A stretch of 34,033 nucleotides of DNA from Candidatus Copromonas faecavium (nom. illeg.) (lineage in GTDB: Bacteria; Bacillota; Clostridia; Lachnospirales; Lachnospiraceae): positions 1 through 34,033 of the forward strand of contig DVGC01000024.1 of NCBI GenBank assembly GCA_018712915.1, given 5' to 3'. Positions 25,071 through 33,524 of this stretch are shown piece by piece (the stretch's first letter is position 1; the number at the start of each line of letters is the position of its first letter). The notes beneath the pieces are model-generated. The model did no database searches, had not been told where the DNA came from, and saw only the letters and a list, made by a program, of their open reading frames with translations. The position numbers were made by a program, and so were the translations under genes.

Positions 25071-25100
25071 TTGAATCCGGACCGTTTTTTATACTATACT
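25071..25100 (+). promoter_or_regulatory. Probable promoter of the GNAT gene
   Basis: Plus strand: -35 TTGAAT (25071-25076), 18-nt spacer, -10 TATACT (25095-25100). Leader of about 100 nt to the ATG at 25209. It lies back to back with the lrgAB promoter. Confidence 0.55.
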
Positions 25101-25208
25101 GAAGCAGGAATACCCGAAAGAAAACGAACGCAGGAGACCCGGTTTCCGTGATGGGAGGACGCAAAAAGCCGCCGCCTGGAAACTGGTCATGCAAAAGGAG
25201 GAGCACAT

Positions 25209-25979
25209 ATGCGTCTGTCAGCCGTTCATACTTTAAATTCTGCCCGTATAGCCGGAATTCATTCCCTGGTTTCAGACTGCCGTCAGGCGGAGGGCCTGTC
25301 TCTCTCCTTTCCCTATACCGATGCCGATCTTTACGTGCTGCTTCAGGAAAATGGACAGATCCTGTCAGCAGCTGCCTTCACAGACATGGGCGATGTTTTT
25401 GAGTGCTCTGCCTTCACCCATCCGTCTGCGCGGAGACGCGGCTGTTTTTCCCGACTTTTAAAGGCCGCCGTGCCCAGACTTCCCGAAGGAACAGAGCTTC
25501 TTTTTTATACCAGTGCAGCCTGTCGGGACGCCCAAAAGACCCTTGCCGCCCTTGGAGCCCGAAAGGCGCCGGATGAATATTTTATGGAACTTTTTCTGGA
25601 TAACTTTCAGTCGAAACCGTCTCCTGACTTTTCTCCAAACCTTCCCTGGCATAAGCCGTTTCATCCGGAGCTTAAGGAAGAAGCCGGCATTCTCACCTAT
25701 CAGGCATTCTGCGGTTCTGTCCATATTGCCGTTTATCCGGACTGGTACTACCTTTTCGGCCTGGAAATTCAGGAATCATTCCGCGGTCTGGGGCTGGGAC
25801 AGGCCCTCCTGTTTTTCGTGCTCTCCGATTTAAAAGATAAAAATCCCCTTCCCCTCCGGCTTCAGGTTTCCGGCGATAATCTTCCAGCTCTTTCTCTTTA
25901 CGAAAAAACAGGATTCCGCATTACCGAAACCCTGTCCTGTCATCTGTACCAACCGTCAGTCCTTATCAAACTGCAGTAG
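25209..25979 (+). CDS. Protein with two GNAT acetyltransferase domains
   Basis: A 256-residue protein with two GNAT-like halves. The first half has a weak acetyl-CoA motif, ECSAFTHPSARRRGCFSRLL (about 65-86). The second has the better one, FGLEIQESFRGLGLGQALL (about 185-203, RGLGLG) and ends with the usual strand SLYEKTGFRITETL. GNAT enzymes acetylate amines on small molecules or proteins; the target here is unknown. GGAGG is 7 nt before the ATG. Its last 24 nt overlap tail to tail with the alarmone synthetase gene on the other strand. Confidence 0.85.
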   Translation: MRLSAVHTLNSARIAGIHSLVSDCRQAEGLSLSFPYTDADLYVLLQENGQILSAAAFTDMGDVFECSAFTHPSARRRGCFSRLLKAAVPRLPEGTELLFYTSAACRDAQKTLAALGARKAPDEYFMELFLDNFQSKPSPDFSPNLPWHKPFHPELKEEAGILTYQAFCGSVHIAVYPDWYYLFGLEIQESFRGLGLGQALLFFVLSDLKDKNPLPLRLQVSGDNLPALSLYEKTGFRITETLSCHLYQPSVLIKLQ

Positions 25980-26681
25980 CATATCCGGACTTTCCCGCTC
26001 CTCAATCTTCTTGCGGATATTCAACATCCTCATGTCTGTCTGGGCGATGGTTTCCGCGCATTCCCGCAGCTCCTCGCTGATTTCCCCGGAATCATCCAGA
26101 TTCTTTTTATATTTCATCTGATGATCCAGGCTTGCCCAGAAGTCCATGGCAATCGTCCGGATCTGAACCTCCACCCGGATGTTCTGCTTCCTGTCGGAAA
26201 AATATACCGGGATCTCAATAATCATATGGTAGCTGCGGTATCCGTTGACCTTTGGACAGCGGATATAATCTTTTACCATCAGCACCTTGACGTCATCCTG
26301 TCTGGCTAACATCTCCGCCACCGTATAAATATCATCAAGAAACGAACAAATCACCCGGACCCCGGCCACATCATCCAGATTTTCCACAATGGATTGGATG
26401 GTCAGGGGATATCCACGGCGCTTCAGCTTTTCTATAATACTGGCTGGCTTTTTGACTCTTGATTTAATCATCTGAATCGGATTTCTCTGATTCTTGGTAG
26501 CAAGATCATCATTTAATACTTCCAGTTTTGTTTTCACCTCGCGGATAGCGCAGGTATACATCATCATCATTTCCCGGAACCGGACAGCTTCATTTAAAAA
26601 TCCCTCCGGAATTTCAATCACATTCGGGGCATTGACAGCAGACTGGACAAGCTCACCGTTTGGATTCATGCCAAGATTCAT
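25956..26681 (-). CDS. Small alarmone synthetase (RelQ/YjbM-like GTP pyrophosphokinase)
   Basis: A 241-residue single-domain (p)ppGpp synthetase. The RelA/SpoT synthetase core is present: KPASIIEKLKRRGYPLT, NLDDVAGVRVICSF, VKDYIRCPKVNGYRSYH and VEVQIRTIAMDFWASLDHQ. There is no HD hydrolase domain and no regulatory carboxy-terminal region, as expected for small synthetases that respond to stress through expression or allostery. Ribosome binding site GAGGTG; strong promoter at 26713-26741. Ends within the GNAT gene's 3' end on the opposite strand. Confidence 0.92.
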   Translation of the reverse strand: MNLGMNPNGELVQSAVNAPNVIEIPEGFLNEAVRFREMMMMYTCAIREVKTKLEVLNDDLATKNQRNPIQMIKSRVKKPASIIEKLKRRGYPLTIQSIVENLDDVAGVRVICSFLDDIYTVAEMLARQDDVKVLMVKDYIRCPKVNGYRSYHMIIEIPVYFSDRKQNIRVEVQIRTIAMDFWASLDHQMKYKKNLDDSGEISEELRECAETIAQTDMRMLNIRKKIEERESPDMLLQFDKD

Positions 26682-26712
26682 TGGTACACCTCATATCTGT
26701 TATGCTTTTATA

Positions 26713-26741
26713 AGTATACCGAAAACTGCCCTCTCCTGCAA
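26713..26741 (-). promoter_or_regulatory. Promoter of the small alarmone synthetase
   Basis: Minus strand: -35 TTGCAG (26736-26741), 17-nt spacer, -10 TATACT (26713-26718), about 30 nt before the ATG. Confidence 0.7.
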
Positions 26742-26798
26742 TGCCGTAAACCTTAATTTTTTATGAAAGATTCCTGGAAAATTTAAAAACTCCCTCGC

Positions 26799-26827
26799 TT
26801 TACAATGGGAAAAAACCATGCTATGAT
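26799..26827 (+). promoter_or_regulatory. Promoter of the D-amino-acid transaminase gene
   Basis: Plus strand: -35 TTTACA (26799-26804), 17-nt spacer, -10 TATGAT (26822-26827). The leader of about 100 nt carries a hairpin, TTCCGCA (26871-26877) with TGCGGAA (26899-26905) and an inner CTGC/GCAG stem, just before the ribosome binding site. Confidence 0.7.
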
Positions 26828-26933
26828 AGCGGTGAAAGGGACCGGAAGCCGGCGCCTTCGCATCTTGATTTTCCGCATAACATCTGCCCGGAGCAGTCTG
26901 CGGAACAAATTAAAACCTGGGAGGGGTAAAATC

Positions 26934-27782
26934 ATGAAAACACTTGGGTATTACAATGGAAAATTCGGACCTCTGGAGGAGATGACCGTCCCGATGAATG
27001 ACCGTGCCTGTTATTTCGGTGACGGAGTTTATGAGGCCACCCTTGCGAAAAACGGAAAGATCTTTGCTCTCAAAGAACATCTGGACCGCTTCTTCAACAG
27101 CGCCGGACTGATTAAAATAGATGTGCCTTATACCAAGGAAGAAATCGCCTCGATTCTTTACGAGATGCTGGGAAAAATGGATGACAGCGAAGTCTTCATT
27201 TACTGGCAGTTAACCCGCGGTACAGGAATCCGTCAGCACCAGTTCCCGGAAAAAGGCACAAAAGCCAATTTCTGGATCTTCATGAAACCCGGAAAACACG
27301 GAAGCACAGACAAACGCCTCAAGCTGACCGACATGGAAGATACCAGATTCCTTCACTGCAACATTAAGACTCTGAACCTGCTGGTCAATGTCATGGCTGC
27401 TGAAAAAGCAGAGGAAGCCGGCTGCGGCGAGTGTGTATTCCATCGCGGCGATATTGTCACCGAATGTGCCCACAGCAACGTATCCATCATCAAAGACGGC
27501 ATTTTCAAAACGCATCCCGCCGATCATTACATTCTTCCCGGAATTACCAGAATGCACCTGATTCAAATTTGTAAAGACAACGGAATCCCGGTGGATGAGA
27601 CTCCCTTTACGATGCAGGAATTAATGGATGCTGACGAAGTAATCGTATCCAGCTCCACCAAGTTCTGCGCTCCCGCCTGTGAGATGAACGGAACTCCCAT
27701 CGGCGGAAAGGCTCCCGAGCTGATATCTCTTCTCCAGGAAAAATATCTGGAAAAATTTGAAAACGAAACGAAAGCAGAATAA
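26934..27782 (+). CDS. dat: D-amino-acid transaminase (class IV aminotransferase)
   Basis: A 282-residue PLP enzyme of fold type IV. Lys145 (HCNIKTLNLL) is in the position of the PLP lysine of Bacillus D-amino-acid transaminase, and Glu177 (GDIVTECAHSN) matches its partner glutamate. The RQH motif at 100-102 resembles the Arg-x-His that binds the substrate carboxylate in D-specific enzymes and is absent from branched-chain transaminases. It interconverts D-alanine and D-glutamate, feeding peptidoglycan synthesis. Start at 26934 is set by GGGAGGGG upstream. It is monocistronic: own promoter and terminator. Residue 178 is Cys where relatives usually have Gly. Confidence 0.88.
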   Translation: MKTLGYYNGKFGPLEEMTVPMNDRACYFGDGVYEATLAKNGKIFALKEHLDRFFNSAGLIKIDVPYTKEEIASILYEMLGKMDDSEVFIYWQLTRGTGIRQHQFPEKGTKANFWIFMKPGKHGSTDKRLKLTDMEDTRFLHCNIKTLNLLVNVMAAEKAEEAGCGECVFHRGDIVTECAHSNVSIIKDGIFKTHPADHYILPGITRMHLIQICKDNGIPVDETPFTMQELMDADEVIVSSSTKFCAPACEMNGTPIGGKAPELISLLQEKYLEKFENETKAE

Positions 27783-27873
27783 TTTCCTGCCTTTTGAGAT
27801 GAAAGAGGCAGCGCATGATGCCATTACAGCAGAATGATTTTTTCCTGCAGAATGAAGCTTCCTGATTCAGCAG

Positions 27874-27922
27874 AAAATTCCCTGCCGGAGCCGGAAACAT
27901 CGGTCCCGTCAGGGAATTTTTT
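27874..27922. terminator. Bidirectional terminator between dat and the GGDEF/EAL gene
   Basis: AAAATTCCCTG (27874-27884) pairs perfectly with CAGGGAATTTT (27910-27920) around a 25-nt loop, with T runs on both strands. The right arm overlaps the stop codon of the convergent minus-strand gene, so both genes share this terminator. Confidence 0.75.
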
Positions 27923-30296
27923 CTCCCTCTTCTCCATACACCAGCTTCTCATACTTATCGATGGGAAGCGGCGGGGAAAACCAGTATCCCTGGGCCTCGT
28001 CGCATCCGATTTCTTTTAAAATCCGAACCTGCTCCGCATCTTCCACGCCTTCACAGACCACATGGTATCCCAGTCCTTTTACCATGGAAATCAACGATTT
28101 CAGAAAGTAAATGCCGCGTTCCCCCTGCTCACAGTTGCGGATCAAAAGCTGGTCAATCTTCACCGTATCCACAGGGATATCCACCACCATATTTAAAACG
28201 GAATACCCCGCTCCGAAATCGTCCATGGACGTCCGAATCTGCGCCCCGTGCAGGCGCTTAAACAGACGTTTGGCGCTGTCAAAATTGGCCACTGCTGCCG
28301 TCTCCGTCAGTTCAATTTCCGTCAGGGCCGGTTCAACCTCATACTGCTCCAGTATCGCAAGATAACGGCTGACCGTATCCTTTTCCATGGCATGGAGCGC
28401 CGATGCATTCACCGAAATAGGCACCTGTCTCCGGTGCTTCCTGTCATTTTTCTTAAGGAACTGAACAACCTTCTCAAACACATAAAAATCCAGGTCGACG
28501 ATCCGCCCGCTCTTTTCCAGCACCGGCACAAAAACCGCAGGCGCGGCCACGGTGCCGTCTTCCAGCGTCCACCGGATCAGAGCCTCTGCCCCTGTCACCT
28601 GATAATCCGCTATGGAAAACTTAGGCTGCAGATATACCTGGAACCGTCCCTTTTCCATCATATCATCCAGGTTATTCACAATTTCCTGTTCAATTTTCTG
28701 TTTCCGATCCAGCTCCTCATCATAAATCCGAACGGTCCTTCCGGTACTCCGGACTTCCCGCCTGGCAAAATTGGCGGCATCAATGGCCTCCGAAGCGCTG
28801 AGACAGTCCCGGTCAATCGGATATAGTCCCGCACGGATCCGCAGCCGCATGCCGGCATATCCCTTTCGCTCATCGGAAATAAATGCATCGTTGAGCTGCT
28901 CCAGCCATGCTGCCGTTTCCCCGGCATCATCGCAGGGAAGAAACAGGATAAACTGATCCGCTACGACTCTCGAAAAATACACCTCCGGTTTTCCCTCCAG
29001 GAAATTCATCATATAGCCGCAGTAATCCTTTAACAGCTCATCCCCTGAGGAGTAACCGTATTTCCGGTTAAAATGCTTGAAATCCTCGAAATCAAGATAC
29101 GCCATTCCATATCCGCAGGCATACCCTCCCACAATCAGCCGCTCCGTCTCTTCCTTAAACTTCGTAAAAGAAAGCAGTCCCGTTACGGCATCATACTCCG
29201 GCTGAGCCAGAATATTGGAAATGGATGCATTCATGGCCAGGCTTTTCGCCAGATGGGCCGAAATCATTTTTGTCAGCTCCCCCAGCCTGCTTCTCTGCTC
29301 TCCGCTCCACTCCCGGTGTTCCCGGCAGGTCACATAGGAAATCGCTCCCGTGTACTTTCCTTCACAGTACATGGCGGCATAAAGAACCGTTTTGGCATCC
29401 CCCTGCATCAGCAGATTTGCGGCATCCTCTGAATACTGTCCCATCTGCCCTGCCTGCAGAACTATAGTCCCGTTCTCGTCATACCCATGAAACAGGGTCA
29501 GGAAGTCCTCTTTGGAAAAAGATCCCGGAACCGAAAGTGCCTCCGGGATCCCGGGTCCCAGCCACTGATACATTCTCTTTGTGGTTTTCTCCTTGATGTC
29601 TGTCCAGATAACCGTAATCCGATCCAGCTGAAACCGCAGCCCCAGGATTTCCAGCAGCATGTCCATGGCCGCCTGGAAACTGCAGGTCTTATCAAAAATC
29701 TCAAAAGCTATGGAAATGACATCCCCGCGAAAGTACCTGGCATCAATATCCGGCCTGGCGTTCTTTCCATCTCCCACCGGTTCATGCTGTTTCAGATGAT
29801 TGCAGAAAACCAGCCGGTTCTTTCCCCTTTTCTTTGCCTGCTGCAGCGCTCCCCGGGCATTCTCTGCCAGATTGTCATAAGAATAGCCGGAAGCATTCTC
29901 CTCCAAAAAGCAGACGCCCACACTGCAGGTCACCACACAGCCCTCCATGGGAAACTGCAGGGTACGCAGCGCGTCCATAAAGGCAACAGTCTGCTTCACC
30001 AGCTCCTTATGCGGAATCGTTTTCACAAATATCATGAACTCATCGCCGCCGGAACGGATCACGATTCCATTTTCCCCAAAATGACATGCGAGGAAACCAG
30101 CCAGAACCACCAGAACCTGATCACCGGCAAAATGGCCATATTCTTCATTAATGGCCCTAAAATCGTCAATATTAACCGCCAGCATCCCACAGGATGTATA
30201 GGGATCCCGTTTCGACAGATATTCTCCCACCAGCCACCTGCCGGTCTTCGGACCATACAGTCCTGTGAGGAGATCTCTCTCCTCCTGATTTCTCAT
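27909..30296 (-). CDS. GGDEF / GAF-like / GGDEF / EAL c-di-GMP enzyme
   Basis: A 795-residue cytoplasmic signalling protein with no membrane segment. Order: GGDEF domain (about 8-170) with intact SGGDEF at 82-87 and metal-binding NIDDFRAINEEYGH; a GAF-like sensor region (about 185-365); a second, degenerate GGDEF domain (about 370-540, VVADQF instead of GGDEF); and an EAL phosphodiesterase domain (about 550-790) that keeps Glu571 (EAL), Asn630, Glu662, Asp692-Asp693, Lys713 and Glu749. Both making and breaking c-di-GMP look possible. No RxxD inhibitory site precedes the first GGDEF. The ATG at 30296 is used because the upstream TTG frame merely translates the GGAGG ribosome binding site. It follows nth after 42 nt. 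Confidence 0.9.
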   Translation of the reverse strand: MRNQEERDLLTGLYGPKTGRWLVGEYLSKRDPYTSCGMLAVNIDDFRAINEEYGHFAGDQVLVVLAGFLACHFGENGIVIRSGGDEFMIFVKTIPHKELVKQTVAFMDALRTLQFPMEGCVVTCSVGVCFLEENASGYSYDNLAENARGALQQAKKRGKNRLVFCNHLKQHEPVGDGKNARPDIDARYFRGDVISIAFEIFDKTCSFQAAMDMLLEILGLRFQLDRITVIWTDIKEKTTKRMYQWLGPGIPEALSVPGSFSKEDFLTLFHGYDENGTIVLQAGQMGQYSEDAANLLMQGDAKTVLYAAMYCEGKYTGAISYVTCREHREWSGEQRSRLGELTKMISAHLAKSLAMNASISNILAQPEYDAVTGLLSFTKFKEETERLIVGGYACGYGMAYLDFEDFKHFNRKYGYSSGDELLKDYCGYMMNFLEGKPEVYFSRVVADQFILFLPCDDAGETAAWLEQLNDAFISDERKGYAGMRLRIRAGLYPIDRDCLSASEAIDAANFARREVRSTGRTVRIYDEELDRKQKIEQEIVNNLDDMMEKGRFQVYLQPKFSIADYQVTGAEALIRWTLEDGTVAAPAVFVPVLEKSGRIVDLDFYVFEKVVQFLKKNDRKHRRQVPISVNASALHAMEKDTVSRYLAILEQYEVEPALTEIELTETAAVANFDSAKRLFKRLHGAQIRTSMDDFGAGYSVLNMVVDIPVDTVKIDQLLIRNCEQGERGIYFLKSLISMVKGLGYHVVCEGVEDAEQVRILKEIGCDEAQGYWFSPPLPIDKYEKLVYGEEGEKIP

Positions 30297-30338
30297 TTTC
30301 TTTTCCTCCAACCCTTTCCTCCCATGGGCCGCATTTCC

Positions 30339-31034
30339 TCAGACGCCGGTTTTGGGACACACATCTGCCAGGCAGCACCTGCTGCAGTACGGCTTCGTTC
30401 TGGCCGTACAGACTTCCCTTCCATGGTACACCAGACGGTGACAGAAATCGCTGCCTTTTTCCGGCGGTATGATGGCCCATAAAGCCATTTCCACCTTTTT
30501 CGGTTCTTTTATCTGATCCACCAGTCCCATCCGGTTTACCAGCCGGATACAATGAGTATCCGTGACAATGGCCGGTTTACCAAATACGTCCCCCATAATC
30601 AGATTCGCACTTTTTCTTCCCACGCCGGGAAGCTTTAATAACTTGTCAAAATCATCGGGCACATTGCCCCCATACTGCTCCCACAGGATCTTCATGCAGG
30701 CGCTGATATCCCTCGCCTTGCTTTTTCCCAGTCCGCAGGGACGGACAATTTCCTCAATTTCATCGACGCCGGCCTCCGCCAGAGACTTGACATCCGGAAA
30801 TTTCTGATATAAGTCCTGCACCACCACATTGACTCTGGCATCCGTACACTGGGCCGCCAGACGGACACTGACCAGAAGTTTCCATGCCTGATTATAGTCC
30901 AGGGTACAGCCGGCATCCGGATACTCTTTTTCCAGCCTCTCAATGATTACGGCAGCCAGCTGCTTTTTCTCTTCCAGACGTTTCTCATCCTCCTGATTCT
31001 TCGTCTGCTTTTTTTCTTTTTCCATCTGCTTCAT
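30339..31034 (-). CDS. nth: Endonuclease III
   Basis: A 231-residue DNA glycosylase/AP lyase of base-excision repair that removes oxidised pyrimidines. The helix-hairpin-helix LLKLPGVGRKSANLIM carries the catalytic Lys141, and Asp159 is in VTDTHCIR. The [4Fe-4S] cysteines are Cys209, 217, 220 and 226; the first gap is seven residues, one more than the usual C-x6-C-x2-C-x5-C. A charged amino-terminal extension of about 25 residues is also present. Its start lies inside the end of the EAL gene (50-nt overlap), and the GGDEF/EAL gene follows after 42 nt, so it is transcribed with two c-di-GMP enzymes. Confidence 0.95.
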   Translation of the reverse strand: MKQMEKEKKQTKNQEDEKRLEEKKQLAAVIIERLEKEYPDAGCTLDYNQAWKLLVSVRLAAQCTDARVNVVVQDLYQKFPDVKSLAEAGVDEIEEIVRPCGLGKSKARDISACMKILWEQYGGNVPDDFDKLLKLPGVGRKSANLIMGDVFGKPAIVTDTHCIRLVNRMGLVDQIKEPKKVEMALWAIIPPEKGSDFCHRLVYHGREVCTARTKPYCSRCCLADVCPKTGV

Positions 31035-31875
31035 CGCACGCTTCCTCTTTTGTTTCTTCTGTTTTCATAAACTCCAAAAACCGGCTCTCCGGCATGGGTC
31101 TGGCATAATAAAACCCCTGGATCCGGTCCACAAAAAGCTCCTTTGCCTTTCCCGCTTCCTCCCCGGTTTCGATTCCCTCCGCCACCACAAGGAATCCGGC
31201 CTCATGGAGCATGCCAACCATATGCCGGATGCTCCGGTATTTCCTCTCATCCTGCCGGAGCCCGGCAGTCAGACTGGCATCCAGCTTTACTGCCTCGAAG
31301 GGAAGCGACAGCATTCGCTCCAGGTTGGAATACCCCACGCCGAAATCATCCAGATAAAATCCAGTTCCGGCATCCGTCAGCCTCTCCATGGCTTCCTGCA
31401 GTTTTCCCGGACTTGCCGGCCTCACCCGCTCCGTAAGCTCAATCCGAAGCCGCCTGGCCAGCACACGGTGATGCTCCAATAGCTTCCACGTCCAGTCCAA
31501 AAACTTTCCGTCCTCCAGCTCTCCGGCTGAGAGATTGATGGAAAGCTGCTCTAAAAAACCGGCAGGATGGCGCTCCAGGAAAGAAACCGCCTTTTCCAGC
31601 ACCTGCCGGCTGATTTCTCCCATGAGCCCGGCCCCTTCCGCCAGAGGAATAAACTCTCCCGGGGAAACCAGTCCTCCATTCTCATCACGAAGCCTGATTA
31701 ACCCCTCTGCGCTCCGGAACTGTCTTCTTTCACAGTCATAAACCGGCTGATAGTAAAGCTCAAAAGAATCTCCCGCAAGTGCCTGGCGCACCAGCCTTAA
31801 AAGCTCCCGCCGACGCCTTTTCCCGGATTCCCGCTTTGACAGCGGAAGGATTCCCGCTTTCAGCATGTTCTGCAT
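30985..31875 (-). CDS. Stand-alone EAL domain c-di-GMP phosphodiesterase
   Basis: A 296-residue protein that is essentially one EAL domain (about 25-270) with a highly charged tail. The signature motif reads EGL (Glu57) instead of EAL, but the metal and catalytic residues Asn114, Glu146 (IELTER), Asp176-Asp177 (LDDFGVGYSN), Lys197 and Glu233 (VAEGIET) are all kept, so hydrolysis of c-di-GMP to pGpG is likely. An in-frame TGA two codons before the ATG fixes the earliest start; the ribosome binding site is weak (GGGTGATG) and lies next to a 6-bp hairpin (31886-31891 with 31903-31908). The last 50 nt overlap nth. Confidence 0.85.
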   Translation of the reverse strand: MQNMLKAGILPLSKRESGKRRRRELLRLVRQALAGDSFELYYQPVYDCERRQFRSAEGLIRLRDENGGLVSPGEFIPLAEGAGLMGEISRQVLEKAVSFLERHPAGFLEQLSINLSAGELEDGKFLDWTWKLLEHHRVLARRLRIELTERVRPASPGKLQEAMERLTDAGTGFYLDDFGVGYSNLERMLSLPFEAVKLDASLTAGLRQDERKYRSIRHMVGMLHEAGFLVVAEGIETGEEAGKAKELFVDRIQGFYYARPMPESRFLEFMKTEETKEEACDEADGKRKKADEESGG

Positions 31876-32283
31876 ATGTCATCACCCACAACATTTTCTT
31901 TTTTGTGGTTATCATGCACTGCAAAACCGGCATTTATACCGGTTCCTTCCATTCCCCGGTATTCTTTGCTTTTCTGATTCCATCATAATCCCAATATTTT
32001 TCATTATATAGGAGCCTTCAAAGCTTTGTCAACATTCCCGCCGCGCAGTCCGCTATTTTTCGACATTTTCCGTCTCGTTTCACACCTGTCCTCTCTGTGC
32101 CTCCCTGCCATATGAGCAAACATTCCAGAGTAAAAGAAAAAATGTAAGCATGTGCACCGCTGATGCATTCACACCAAAACGCGGCCGCATCTGCAGCCAT
32201 TGAAATAAAAAACGCAGGCCCCGTCTTCCATCTGAACAATGAAAGGCAGAACCTGCCGCCGTAAGCACTTTCCGTTTTCCTGT
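31876..32283. other. Intergenic region between dnaJ and the EAL gene
   Basis: These 408 nt contain no credible gene. The part near the EAL gene holds its promoter and leader, with two hairpins: AACCGG/CCGGTT (31925-31930 with 31939-31944) and CCACAA/TTGTGG (31886-31908). The part near dnaJ holds a small GGCAG/CTGCC hairpin around 32246-32258 followed by only a short T tract, a weak candidate for the dnaJ terminator. Nothing recognisable lies in 32041-32240. Confidence 0.5.
32003..32032 (-). promoter_or_regulatory. Promoter of the EAL-nth-GGDEF/EAL operon
   Basis: Minus strand: perfect -35 TTGACA (32027-32032), 18-nt spacer, perfect -10 TATAAT (32003-32008). Start near 31996 gives a leader of about 120 nt. 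Confidence 0.8.
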
Positions 32284-33420
32284 TTATTTTCCAAAGAACC
32301 TTTTCTTTTTGCCCCCCTCCGGAGAAATGCCGTTCATGGCATTGTCAAACCGGCGGAGAGCTTCCTTCTGCTCTTCGTTTAACTTTTCAGGAACTGTCAC
32401 CACCAGGGTAACGTAATGATCTCCCCGGACGTTCTTATTCCGCAGAGAAGGAACTCCCTTGCCTCTTAACCGGACCTTGGTATCGGTCTGGGTTCCCGGT
32501 TTCACTTCGTAATCCACCTCTCCGTCCACGGTCTTGATCCGAATCGTGCCGCCAAGAGCCGCTGTTGCGAAAGAAATGGGGACGGTGGAATAAATCGTTG
32601 TCTCCTGCCGCTTGAAAACCGGATGTCTGGATACGGTAACCTCTACCAGCAGATCTCCCCGCTCGCCGCCGTTGGTACCGGGTTCTCCCTTGCCGGCAAT
32701 CCGGATGCTCTGTCCGTTGTCGATTCCGGCCGGAATCGTAACCTGGATCTTTTTCTTGGAAGCAATATAGCCGCTTCCATAACAGTCCGGGCATTTTTCC
32801 TTGATGATTTTTCCTGTTCCATGACAGTCCGGACAGGTCTGCACGTTCTGAACCTGGCCAAAGAAGGACTGCTGGGTATAAACAATCTTTCCTTTTCCGT
32901 TACACTTGGGACAGGTAATGGGGGAGGTTCCCGGTTTGGCTCCGGTTCCGTGACACTTGGGACACTCATCCTTTAAGGTCAGTTCAATCTCCTTCTGGCA
33001 GCCAAAAATCGCTTCCTCGAAAGTAATCCGGATTCCGGTCCTCAAATTGGCACCGCGCATGGGCCCGCTGCTTCTGGAGCGGCTGCTTCTTCCGCCGAAG
33101 AAATCTCCGAAAATATCCCCGAAAATGTCTCCCATATCAGCGCCTGTAAAATCAAAGCCGCCGAAACCGCCTGCTCCGCCGGCGCCGCCTTCAAAGGCTG
33201 CATGGCCAAACTGATCATACTGCCTTCTCTTTTCCGGGTCACTTAATACGCTGTAGGCTTCGGATGCCTCCTTAAACTTTGCCTCCGCCTCCTTATCTCC
33301 GGGGTTCGCGTCCGGATGGTACTTTTTTGCCAGGACACGGTAAGCCTTTTTTAGCGCCGCATCGTCAGCATCCCTCGGCACGCCAAGGACCTCATAATAA
33401 TCTCTTTTACTCTCTGCCAT
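32284..33420 (-). CDS. dnaJ: Chaperone DnaJ (Hsp40)
   Basis: A 378-residue type I Hsp40 that delivers clients to DnaK and stimulates its ATPase. Domains: J domain 1-70 with HPD at 35-37; Gly/Phe-rich linker (about 75-115, [14 protein letters not shown]); zinc-binding region with four CxxCxGxG repeats ([32 protein letters not shown]) from about 150 to 220; and the substrate-binding carboxy-terminal domains. The ribosome binding site is weak (AAAGG at distance). It is 104 nt downstream of dnaK on the same strand. Confidence 0.98.
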   Translation of the reverse strand: MAESKRDYYEVLGVPRDADDAALKKAYRVLAKKYHPDANPGDKEAEAKFKEASEAYSVLSDPEKRRQYDQFGHAAFEGGAGGAGGFGGFDFTGADMGDIFGDIFGDFFGGRSSRSRSSGPMRGANLRTGIRITFEEAIFGCQKEIELTLKDECPKCHGTGAKPGTSPITCPKCNGKGKIVYTQQSFFGQVQNVQTCPDCHGTGKIIKEKCPDCYGSGYIASKKKIQVTIPAGIDNGQSIRIAGKGEPGTNGGERGDLLVEVTVSRHPVFKRQETTIYSTVPISFATAALGGTIRIKTVDGEVDYEVKPGTQTDTKVRLRGKGVPSLRNKNVRGDHYVTLVVTVPEKLNEEQKEALRRFDNAMNGISPEGGKKKRFFGK

Positions 33421-33471
33421 ATCTTACGCATTACCTTTCCAACTGATAGTTCTTCCCGCCAAATGGCGCAC

Positions 33472-33500
33472 GGAAAGAACGCCCGAAGGACGTTCTTTCC
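33472..33500 (-). other. Hairpin between dnaK and dnaJ
   Basis: GGAAAGAACG (33472-33481) and CGTTCTTTCC (33491-33500) form a perfect 10-bp stem with a 9-nt loop. No T run follows directly, so it may reduce read-through, mark a processing site or protect the dnaK mRNA end, keeping DnaK in excess of DnaJ. That role is inference. Confidence 0.55.
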
Positions 33501-33524
33501 ATCTCACAGATTGCGTTCTTTAGT

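Noticed and set aside
26805..26933. N-terminal extension of the transaminase
   Set aside because: The frame starts inside the spacer of the promoter at 26799-26827, and the ribosome binding site fits the ATG at 26934.
26934..27782. Branched-chain aminotransferase ilvE
   Set aside because: Length is 282 residues and the Arg-x-His carboxylate motif with Lys145/Glu177 matches D-amino-acid transaminase better.
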